Assembly (NCBI RefSeq): GCF_037893015.1
Contig: NC_133660.1
Location: 286,041,078-286,105,077, forward strand
From: Macrotis lagotis
Lineage: Eukaryota > Chordata > Mammalia > Peramelemorphia > Peramelidae
Reading direction: 5' to 3'
DNA: 64,000 nucleotides
Part shown: piece by piece, positions 1 to 16,000 of the stretch
How the letters are laid out: the number at the start of each line of letters is the position of its first letter
Numbering within the stretch: the first letter of the stretch is position 1
Translations under genes and position numbers: made by a program
Notes under the pieces: model-generated
What the model saw: the letters and a program-made list of their open reading frames with translations, nothing else
Database searches by the model: none
What the model was told of the DNA's origin: nothing

Positions 1-168
1 GGGGGGGAATCTTGTTTTACATCTCGAGGTGTCTCATCTCCTGCCCCCACCCAGGTCAAGTTTGTGCATCTTGAATTGCTGACCTAGAGCTGGGGCTTGC
101 CCTCAGCACTTGGGTGCAGCCCAGGCTTTGGACTTGGCCTGATCTGTGGTCCTTCCCGGCTCCCACAG

Positions 169-3961
<3,793 letters not shown>

Positions 3962-4709
3962 CCCGAAGCTTGGCCTGCCCGAGGGTGGTCCAGTCATCCC
4001 CCCCTCCCCGCCTGGAGCTCCGCACCCTGCCCCAGAGTCACCTCTCACCACGTAGGGCCCGGATGCTGCTGCCCGAAGGATTCACTGGCCATGAGCTGGG
4101 CAGGGGCCGGGCTGGGCAGCCCTCCTTTGAGGGCTCCCCTTGACCCCTCCCCCCTGTGAATGGAGGGGCCACGGGGGCCTTCCCAACACTTCACCCCACC
4201 TTTGTAGGGGACCTAGGAACTCTCCCTCCCAAGACCTCCCACTAATGCCTTGGCTTCAGGCATCTGGACCTGGGCCCCCCAGGACACTGGTCCCCCAGGG
4301 ACCCCCTGCCAACCCCATTTGTTCCTCTCCTCGAGGGAGGAGATTCCGGGTGACTCCCCATGGGCCTCTGTCCTCACCCCACTGATACACTGGGACCACC
4401 CCCGGCCCGTTGGGGGCTGAGTGGGGAGGAGGAAGGTCGGCCTCCCCCCCAGCCCCTCCCCTGGCCGGAGCTGCTGCGGCTCCTCCCGGGAGATGGCGGG
4501 GCCCCGGGCCCGGCCCGGCACTGACCCACTGGACGCGCCCGCGGCGCCTCATCCGATCACGGTCCCGGGTATTTATTGCTGGGGAGGGGGCCGGGGGCGG
4601 CGGATCATGTGTGCCCGGGGGCTCAGGGACGCGGGAGGGGCCCCTCGGTGGACGTTTTTTACTTCCCCACGGCCGCGGACTGGGACAGGTTTTGATAAAT
4701 GAAAATAAA
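3962..4709 (+). other. GANAB: GANAB 3' UTR
   Basis: About 750 nt from the stop codon to the AATAAA at 4704-4709. It is GC-rich, with C and G runs around 4390-4640. ORFs on either strand here have no recognisable product. Confidence 0.8.
4704..4709 (+). terminator. GANAB poly(A) signal
   Basis: Canonical AATAAA, 743 nt after the GANAB stop. No earlier AATAAA lies between. The B3GAT3 promoter begins within about 150 bp. Confidence 0.85.
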
Positions 4710-4739
4710 AGACCCGAAACTCTTGGAAGGTGCATCGTG

Positions 4740-5141
4740 CGTGGGGGAGGGGCCGCTGTGCGCCTGCGCGGGTCGTCGCAGCGCCCCAGAGGGCGGGGGG
4801 GGGGCGGACGTGGACGTCTGCGGCGGGGGGGCTCCGAGGGAGCTCGCCAGAGCCACGTGACCTCCCCGGGCGGCGTCTGGGGCGCTGCGTGAGCCGGACG
4901 TGACGTCACGCGCGGCGGCGCTCCCGGAAATGAGCGGCGCGGGAAATGGGAAACCGAGGCGAGATCTGTCCCGGAAGTTAGCGGATGGGCCGGGCTGAGT
5001 GACCGGAAGTGCCAAGTGCCGACCGGCCCGGGCAGAGAGGGAAGGGAGGAGGGCGAGGCTGGGCCGAAGCCCGGAGACGCGCCCCTCCCCCGGGCCGCCC
5101 CGCGGTGCCCCGGCTGGGCCCGGCCTCCGCCCGCGCCAGGC
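4740..5141 (+). promoter_or_regulatory. B3GAT3 CpG-island promoter
   Basis: CpG-dense stretch between the GANAB poly(A) site and the B3GAT3 start codon, with no TATA box. Visible sites: E-box CACGTG at 4854-4859, a perfect palindromic CRE TGACGTCA at 4901-4908, and ETS-type GGAA cores at about 4925, 4973 and 5003 (the last two as CCGGAAGT). This combination suits a constitutive gene; the CRE could couple it to CREB/ATF signalling. Site use is inference. Confidence 0.75.
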
Positions 5142-7433
<2,292 letters not shown>

Positions 7434-7818
7434 TGTATGGTGCCAAGACCCCTCGCGACATAGGTATGCTAGAGAAGAAGGTTCCCTCGCCTTCCAAGGA
7501 CTGCCTAGGGTTCCAGGGTCACAACCCTCCAGACTGGGGGGGGGGCTGTCTCATGGGCCTGGTGGACACGGCTACCACTTCCAGGGCTGCTCCCTCCTCC
7601 CATCAGGCCACGTGGAGCTTGCCAGAGAGGGCGAGTGGCCAGTGGTGTGGAGCCGGGTCAGCCCTGGGCTGGGGAGATGCCCCAGGACAGATGGACTCAG
7701 CTGGGAGAGCAGGGGCGACTGCCTGACGAGGGATGCCGTCCATTTACCTGGTGGGCCTGATTGGGAGGGCTCTGGGCCCCTCCCCACAGTGAGCATGTTC
7801 CCTCCTTCCTACCTCCAG

Positions 7819-7824
7819 AATAAA
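7819..7824 (+). terminator. B3GAT3 poly(A) signal
   Basis: AATAAA 386 nt after the B3GAT3 stop. Only about 220 bp separate it from the oppositely oriented ROM1 poly(A) signal, so the two genes end tail-to-tail. Confidence 0.85.
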
Positions 7825-8042
7825 GTACGTCAATCCTCTGGCTTCTGTTCTTCACTCAGTGGTGCTATCCATCAGGGGAGCCCCCCCCCCCAGTAGACCC
7901 AGGGCCTGAAGCCCTCTAGGATCAGGGCAGAGCCCACAGGGGTAGCAGCGCCCTCCTGAACCCAGAAGAGTTGAAGGCAGAGAAGGTCTCCGCAATTGAT
8001 TCCCCTTCCCAAGAAAGAATGCTGAGAGCACAGGTGCTGAGC

Positions 8043-8048
8043 TTTATT
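8043..8048 (-). terminator. ROM1 poly(A) signal
   Basis: TTTATT on the plus strand, AATAAA on the minus strand, about 290 nt beyond the ROM1 stop codon. Confidence 0.85.
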
Positions 8049-8340
8049 GATTTGGAAGCAGATTCTGGCCTCCGTGGCCCAGGGGCCAGCCAGGCTTTGT
8101 TCAGCCCCTACCAGCCTCAGTGCTTCCTCCTGGGCCATGGTGGGCCCTGGTTCGGGTATTGGTTTTCTTCTACGTATAGCTACTTCTAGGGACTCCCCAC
8201 CCCATCTTCTGGCTCTTGCCCCCGTCTCCTTCCCCAGACTGCTGTTGCTCACTTTTCACTCCTCCAGAGCTGTTGTCAGTGGGCACTGCCAAGGGGAGGG
8301 GGACAGAAGACTGCTCTGTCCAGCCCTCCCACCCCCTGAA

Positions 8341-9640
8341 CTAGGCCTCCGCTGGGGCTTCCTCCTCCTCCTCTGGGGCCTCCTGGGCCGGGGCCTCCTC
8401 GGGCCCAGGTCTCTGAGCACAGAGCCCCTGCTGGGAAGCACTTTTGAGCATCTCTTTGAGGCCCCTGGGGAACAGGTAGCCTTGGGTCTGGCCCTCCCCG
8501 TCTATGGCTCCCCCCAGACCCTCCAAAGCCGTCTGCAGGTAGCGGAGACCCAGGAGCAGCGACACCTGTAGGGGGGTGGAGAGGGCAGTCAGGGGAGAGG
8601 CCCGAAGGCTGGCCTCAGGGCCGGCCGGGGTAGGGGGCGATGCTTACCTGCAGGAGGAAGGTCACGCCGAGCACGGCGGCCAGGCTGCCGCTCAGCCCCC
8701 GCAGGTGCCTCTGTAGCTCCCCGTGGCAGCCCCGTGCCCAGAGGTTGAGGCTGGGCTGTCGAGCCTCGGACAAGGGATGGGCCTGGGCCCTGGAGAGCTG
8801 GGTCTGCAGGCAGGGCCAGGGGGAGTGGGGGTTACAGCACGAGAAGGGGACCCCGTCGATCAGGTAGAGCCCTTCTACGTTGCTCTGGATCTGGCTGCCG
8901 AAGAAACGGGGGCCGTCAGCCGAAAGTCACCCCGAGAGCTGATTCGTGGGAGGGGGACTGGGGGGGGAAGGTTGAAGGAAGGCAGGGGATGGGAGGGGGC
9001 AGAGGAGGGCGAGGGGACCGGAGGAGGCCAAGAAGCCCTCCGCCACTCACTCGATGACGTCCTGGTCGTTGGGGTCCAGGTAGCGGCTGCTGACCCACTG
9101 GACGGTGAACCAGTCCTTGTAGCCGTGCCGCCCGCAGCAGCGGAAGCCCAGCTGGAGCTCGTCCATCAGCCGCTTAGCCTCGCAGCGCCCGGGCACCTCC
9201 GTGTCTTTGTAGTGGCTCATGGCCGTGCCCAAGCCCTTCTCGAGGGCGGCATCCAGGCCCCCGGGCAGCGCCAGCGCCAGGCCCAGGGCCGCGGCCACGA
9301 GCCCCCCGCCCGCCACCGTCCCGGCCAACAGGAACGGGCCCAGCACGGCGCGCCAGGGCGCGTAGCGGGCCGCGTCCAGGGATGCCCTGGCGGCCCCGGC
9401 GCCCACCACCCCCGTGGCCAGGGCGGCCGCCCCCGCCGCCAGAGCCGTCCTGGGGAGGGCGGGAAACCAGCAGCCGGGGTCCAGGAAGGGGCTCAGGCGC
9501 CCCAGCTGCAGCAGGAGGTGGGCGCCCGAGGCCAGGGCGAGGCCGGCCGTCAGCGCCAGCGCCCAGGACAGCAGCCAGAGCCCCTGGGCCAGGCGGACGC
9601 GGGCCCGGAGGGCCAGGGGCAGGGGCAGGACGGCCGCCAT
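8341..9640 (-). CDS. ROM1: Rod outer segment membrane protein 1 (tetraspanin)
   Basis: Partner of peripherin-2 that shapes the rim of rod and cone outer-segment discs. Minus-strand exons 9640-9051, 8894-8648 and 8565-8341 total 354 codons (353 aa; human 351). Start MAAVLPLPLALRARVRLAQG at 9640 matches the family N-terminus; the frame stays open upstream but that extension is promoter sequence. Four hydrophobic segments are visible: three in exon 1 and the fourth across exons 2-3 (AAVLGVTFLLQ / VSLLLGLRYLQ). The large loop keeps CCGRHGYKDWF, WVSSRYLDPNDQDV and PFSCCNPHSPWPC, with the conserved cysteines. The C-terminus is Glu/Pro-rich. Both splice sites are GT-AG. Shares a CpG-rich interval with EML3; see the MARE-type site at 9678-9688. 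Confidence 0.97.
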
Positions 9641-10030
9641 CTCCCATCCCTGCCCGCGAGTGCCGGGCCCCCCGGGCGCTGAGTCAGCCCGGCCCGGCTC
9701 AGGGCGGGTAATGCCAGCCTGACCCCAATCCCCGCGGCCCCGCCCCCGCCTGGGCTCGGGGGGCCCGTCGGGCCCGCGCTCCCCGGGGACGCGATGGGGG
9801 AGGCCCGAGCCCGGCGCCCCGCCCCGCCTTCCGCCCCGTGGGAGCCGGCCGGGCAGGGAGGGGCCAGCCGCGGCCCGGCCCCCGCCCCCCCAGGGCGCTT
9901 CCTGGCTGCTCCGCGTCCTGTCCGGCCGCTGCCTGCGGGGCCCCCCGCGCCCCCCGCCGCGCCCCCCGCCCGCGCCCCGCGGCGCATGGCCCCCGCCTCG
10001 GGCCGGCCCTAGGGCGCCTCCCGGGGCAGC
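9641..10030. promoter_or_regulatory. Shared ROM1/EML3 head-to-head promoter
   Basis: The 390 bp between the two start codons is very GC- and CpG-rich with no TATA box, and must hold both promoters. On the ROM1 side, 38 bp before its ATG, is the palindromic GCTGAGTCAGC (9678-9688). The middle has C-rich Sp1-like runs. One rod-specific gene and one broadly expressed gene are served by this interval. Confidence 0.75.
9678..9688. promoter_or_regulatory. MARE / NRL-type site
   Basis: GCTGAGTCAGC matches the core of the TRE-type Maf recognition element (TGCTGASTCAGCA), lacking only the outer T and A. NRL, the rod-determining Maf factor, binds such sites in rod genes. Its place just upstream of the ROM1 ATG fits; binding is inferred. 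Confidence 0.6.
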
Positions 10031-13000
10031 ATGGACGGGGCCGCCGGGCCGGGCGAGTGGGGGGCGGGCGCCCGGCCGCCGCGGCTCCACGTCGCCTCCC
10101 CCCCGGCGCCCCCGCGGCGCCCCCCGACCCCGCCTGTCTCCGCTGCAGGTGAGGGCCAGGCCGGGGGCTGGGAGCCGCCCGGGGCCGACCCCCTGGGGGC
10201 CCTGAGCCGGAGGCTCCGGGTGCAGGAGCAGGAGATGGAGCTGGTGAAGGCCGCCCTGGCCCAGGTGCTGCGGACGCTGCGGCTGCGGGAGGGCGCCAGG
10301 TACGGGGCCGCCCCGCCCCGCCCCGCCCCCGGCCCCCCGGCCCGGGCTCACCCCCGGCCCCGGCCCCCCCCGGCCCCGGCTCACCCCCCCCCGGCCCCGG
10401 CCCCGGCTCACCCCCTCCCTCTCCCCGCAGCGGACCCCCGGCCGCGGTCAGCAGGGGCACCCAGACGGAGGCGGACGCGGACGAGGCCGGGCCGTCGGGG
10501 CCCTCGGGCCTGAGCAACGGGCCCCCGGGGCCCCCCGGCGGGGCGGAGGAGGAGCTGGGGGGGCCCCGCTGCGAGGGCGGCGGCGGCTCCCCCGGCCCCC
10601 CGGGGGCGCTGCGGCCCTTTCAGCTCCCGCAGCGGGGGGACACGTGAGTCTGCTGGAAGGGGCGGGCGGGGCGGGGGTCCGCGGGGCCCCCCAGCCCCGC
10701 TTGTCTTCCCCTCCCCCTCATCCCCCCGCCCGGATCTGCCCCCCCAGGCCTCGGCGGAATTCCTCCTCCTCCTCCTCCTCCGCCCCGTCCGAGCGGCCTC
10801 AGAAGAAGCTCTCCAGGAAAGCCGCCTCCTCCGCCAACCTGCTGCTCCGGGCCGGCAGCTCCGAGAGGTGGGCCCCCGCCCCGGCTCCCTCCCCGGGCCC
10901 CCATCCGGCCTCCCTCCCTGCCCGAGCTCATCCCCCCAGGGACTCAGGGGATAGCTTTCTGCCGTGGACGGAGGGACACGCCGAGGCCGAGGCCGACTAA
11001 GACGCTGCAGTGTCTGGCGGGATTCAAGCTCGGTCTTGTCAGCCCGCCTGGCCCCTCGGGAGGAGGCCAGGATCGGGATGGTGGCAGAGGATGGAGGGGT
11101 TGTCAAAGGCCAGTTCGTAAAGGGGTTCTTCAGCTGGCACCCCCAAAGCCTTTTAGAACTCATGTTAATGACTATTACAACATAATTGGTGTTCTTAACT
11201 AATCCTATGTAGTCTATTCACCTAGAAAGAATATTCCAGAAAAGGCACCCTTAGGGTGGCCAGACAACCTGAAAGATCAGTAACTTTAAAAGAATAGGTT
11301 AGGACCTTCGGATCTAGTCTGGCCTTGTCATGTGACCCAGGTGGAAACTGAGACCTAGAGAAATACGACAATGGCATCTGAACCTAGGGCCCCCCTAACC
11401 ACCTCTGCATCACCCTAAGCCAGGTCTCATAGAGGCCCACCCCAAAAGACACACAAGATACTCACCTTTGGAGAATCAACCCTAAATTTTCACGTGGCCT
11501 AGTTATGTCCGAGCTGTGGCAGAACCTTCTGGGTGCATATTGATCGGATTGACCACAGACAGACTCCCCGTAACTTGACTCTTAACACGGTGATGTGCTG
11601 ATATCTTTTGGTCTTCTTTGACGAGGACCGGCACCAACCCAGTCTCCTCCTAGGCTCCTGATCACCCTGGCTTCCCTCTCTCCCTCCAGTCTGATGTTAG
11701 GCTGATACAAATCATGCCCCAGGATCTTCCTACCCATGGCGCCGGGTACCCCCCAAGCTGATAGATTACTTGGCCCAGCCTTCTGCCCTGGTCCAACTAT
11801 TCCCAGGAGGTCCACTAGAGAGTTGGTCAGTGGGTAGCCATGTTGCCACGGCCTTCTACACTTCTCTCTGGGCAGCAGGTCAGAGGGCCCTGGCCAGTCT
11901 GACCCACTCAGCCCTTGCCATCCTGAAGGCCCAAAGGAGATGACATGTCTGAATCTTTAAGGTGAACAAAACATGTTCTTCCCTGGAGCCTTGTGACCTA
12001 TAGAAGGCAAGGATTGTCATTCCCATTTTTGAAGTGTTTTGGCCTCAAGGGGAGCTCTGGTCTCCCCTGTCAGAGTGGGCAGGGCTCTCCCTGACCCTTC
12101 TCTAGGGAGCCTTGGATGGCTGTAGAGCTAGACTATTGGAAGGCAGACTAGCCTTACCAAAGAAGACAAAATGGCAGCCCAGTGGTAGCCTAAGGGAAAT
12201 CCTGATGGTCCTTCTAGCAGAGCATTCTTCCATTTCAGGAAGTTGATGTCTTGCCTCCAGACCTAGCCCTGTGCTTGGGGGGGTTTTTTGTCTTTTTTTT
12301 TTTTTTGGTTGGAGAAAGCAAAGGATCCTGGGCATTGTGGCATCTGGAGAATTCTGACTTTGAATCCTGTCTCAGACCCTTGATAGCTGTCAGCCTCTAT
12401 TTTCTTGGGCAAAATGGAGATTAAAACAATATTCAGAGTGGCAGACGTAATAGATTCAGACATAGACTGACCATTGACACAGACTTTCTGTCTGACTCTG
12501 GCTCAATCATTATTCCGAGTCACTGATGCCTCTAGTACCTTGGGCAAAGCCCTAGAACACGACTCTTCATGGGCCCCTCATCACTAGTAGTTTTCTGGCA
12601 GAGCCAATTGTCCCCTAGAGGCCCTGGTGGCAGCTAAGTTGTGCCACCTTGGCTAGATGGGTCCCAGACTGACCTCAGGCACTTGTGAGCTGTGTGCCTC
12701 TGGGCAAGTCCTTTCACTTGTCTGCCTCAGTTTCCTCATCAGTGGAATAAGAGTAACCATGGCACCAAATGAGATTATATTTATAAAAATGCTTCATGAA
12801 CTTTATAACACTATATCAATCTGAGCGGTCATTATAATTTTTCTTTCTTGATGCTAAGTCAACCTTCTCCCAGATGCCTCTCCCCAAGGTCTTGCTTGGT
12901 GATGCATCCTCATCTCTTGCCTTTTTTTTTAACCCTCTCTCTGCAGCCGAGGGTGGAAAGATCCACTCTCTAGCCCTGGAGGCCCTGGCTCTCGGAGGAG

Positions 13001-16000
13001 CAACTATAACCTGGGTAAGGGCAGATCTGGGAAAACAGGGTATGTTTGGTGTGTGGGGGGGGAGGTGGGCCAGGTGAAAATGGTCAACTCCAAAGATAGA
13101 GTTCTTCCGGGAGGCCTCCAGCAACCATTGGAGAAGGATTACTCATTAGCCCTGTGGTCCAGGTAATACTTGTGGTCAGATATGGGTTTGATAAGATGAC
13201 CTCTGGCATCCTTTCCATCCCTGTGACTGTAGAATTCTGGGATTGAGGGCAGGATTTCCTTCAATCAGGATGGGGCTCAGAGGAAGGACTTTTAATTCCC
13301 AAATTGTTCTCTTTCTCCCAGTGAAGAGTCCAGATGGGATAAGGGGAGAGGACTCTGCCTGGCAGGGAGAGAAAGTAGAGAGTAACCCTGGTCTCCCTGT
13401 CTCCCCTGTAGAGGGCATCTCGGTGAAGATGTTCCTTCGGGGTCGACCCATCACCATGTACATCCCGTCGGGTGTCCGAAGTCCCGAGGAGCTGCCCAGT
13501 GGCCCACCCCCTGAGAACCTCAGCCTTGACTGGGTGTATCCTCCCATCCTGCCCTCCCCCCCCAATAGTTTCCCCTCCAAGAGCCCTAGAATCCTTTTGC
13601 CCCTCTCCTTGATGCCCTTGCCAGCAGAAGAGCCTTCCCCCCCCCCCCCCAGGTCCTTCAAGGTTGGACAGTTGAGTTCCGCGTCACTTGCTTCAGTTGA
13701 TCAGTTGATTAGGGAGCAAGGTTATATACCTGCCCAGAAGTTTGAGAGGAAGAAAGACAAAGCTCTCGGGCAGTAGTTGAGGCAGGAGAGTCTCGGCTTT
13801 ATCTAGAGAAGATCAACCAAAGTGAGCCGGGCTTCTGTGAAGAAAAGGGATTGTAATAGGTAAAGATGAGGAAGACCTTTGTGAGTGTCCAGAGGTCAGA
13901 GGTGAGAGATCACGCTTGTGGAGCTGGACAGTGGTTTCATTGCAACACCTGGAGGGGGTGGAGAGTAATGATGTCAGAGATGCCCAGAGAGGCAGGCCCA
14001 GAGCCAGGCAGCAGCTTCAGCCACAGATTGGCACTGGAAGGTGGGAGCAGATGGGAGGAGCAGGGGCGGATGCAAGGGTTCAAGGCCAGTGGAGCCATTC
14101 CCAAGAATTCTGATGGTAACCTCATCACCAAGCTCTTTTCCTTGACCTTCCTCCTCCTCCTCCCAGTTATGGGTACAGGGGCCGAGACTCCCGTTCCAAC
14201 TTGTTTGTCCTTCGCTCTGGGGAAGTAGTTTATTTCATTGCCTGTGTGGTGGTGCTGTATCGCCCGGGAGGCGGCCCAGGAGGCCCCGGGGGTGGTGGCC
14301 AGAGACACTACCTGGGTCACACAGACTGTGTTCGCTGGTGAGGTCAACACCATGGGTGGGGGATGGGCTGTGTTGCCGAGAAAGGAGGCCCCAGGAGGTG
14401 GAACAATGTCCCAAGAGAAGGCTCTGCCAACCAGGGACGGATGGGTGTCCCCAGGGGGAGAAGGAAAGCTGATGAGGGGAGAGAGGGAAGTGCCGGAGAG
14501 CCGGGTTCAGTTCCTACCTCACTTTTGGGATGACCTGGCACATCATCTCCCCATCTCTGTGGCCTCTGTTAGAGTAGATGGTCTTCAGTCAGATAGCTTA
14601 AAGGCAGACATACCTTACAATTCCTGGAGCAGGGGGCTTCCAGGGTGGGGGTCTTAGAGACCCCTCCTGCAGCGTCATGTCCCCTTCTCCACCTTTTAGT
14701 CTTGCCGTCCATCCCGACGGGGTCCGAGTGGCTTCCGGACAGACAGCAGGGGTTGACAAAGATGGCAAGGTACTGTGGGAGCACAAGCCTGGCTGGGGTG
14801 GGCCGACAGTCTGAGCCTGCTTGCTGATTTCCCTTTGCCTCCGGCCCTCTCAGCCCCTTCAGCCCGTGGTTCATATCTGGGATTCAGAGAAACTTCAAAA
14901 GCTGCAGGAGATTGGACTCGGGGTGTTTGAGCGAGGAGTGGGGGCCCTGGCCTTCTCTGTCTCGGTGAGCCACCTCTGGAAAATCCCAGTCCCTGTCCAG
15001 GCCAGGGTCCTGTGTGATCTGCCTCGGACCAATTTCTAGCACGTGGGAGGTCAGCCTGCCATCTTCCTGGCCCTTTGTGCCTGGGCCTCTCCCCTCATGA
15101 CTGCCCATGCCCATGCCCCTGCCCAATGTGCCCTCACCCACAGGATCAGGGCAACTTCCTCTGTGTGGTAGACGACTCGAATGAGCACATGTTGTCTGTG
15201 TGGGACTGGAACCGAGGTGCCAAGCTGGTGGAAATCAAGGTGAGGGCCCCGGGGGGCAGAGGAGGAAGGCCTGGAGGCTTCAGGTCAGGGGACTGAGTGG
15301 TTGGCCAAGGTCACACCAAAGTCTTCTAGGAGGTTGGGGGATGGGAGGAACAGTCAAGGTCTCTGGATGCTCCCCTTCAGGTGAGCTTTGGCAGTGGGAA
15401 GCAGATCTGGGTTCAGATTCCCACCATTGCCTCTTACCACCACTGGTATGACCTCGAGGAAGTCACTTCTCCCAGGGTCGCGGCTTCTGAATGACGACTC
15501 TTTGGCTCTGTGGCTTTGAGGCCTGTTACCCCAGACACCTTGAAGCACAGTCACTCTGAAAGGGACAGAGATGGGGAGGCGGGCTCCCTGGCCTGGGCTG
15601 GGGGGGTCGTCAGGGCATCCAACCCAGGACTCCCTCCCTCCAGAGTACCAATGACTCTGTCCTGGCCGTCGGCTTCAACCCCCGAGATAGCAGCTGTATC
15701 GTCACCAGTGGAAAGTCCCACGTCCACTTCTGGAACTGGTCTACTGGAGGAGGGGCTCTGGGCAATGGGGGACTCACGCGGAAACAGGGTGTCTTTGGGG
15801 TAAGGTCTGAGGGGCTTGATGGATGGGAGTGTGTGTGTCTCGAGAGGGGATTGTGCCATAGCCTTCCCCTCCTGAAGATTCTGGATTTGATCCCTGACCT
15901 CTGACCCCCACCCCAAAAGCTGTTATCCTTTGACCGCTCTGATGATCTCATGACTCACCTTTAACCTTTGCCCTCTGCCCCCTCCCAGAAATACAAGAAG

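Noticed and set aside
1-168. Possible further GANAB exon at the window start
   Set aside because: The 'ccacccag' near 47-54 is acceptor-like, but what follows does not match the GANAB protein and has no fitting donor.
9641-10411. N-terminal extension of the ROM1 frame up to 10411
   Set aside because: The open frame passes through the promoter and EML3 exon sequence; the tetraspanin start MAAVLPLPL at 9640 fits the family, the extension does not.
10868-11000. Acceptor-like 'catccccccag' followed by an open frame after EML3 exon 4
   Set aside because: The human-like continuation (S-R-G-W-K-D-P-L) is found at 12947, in phase; the nearer sequence gives an unrelated peptide.
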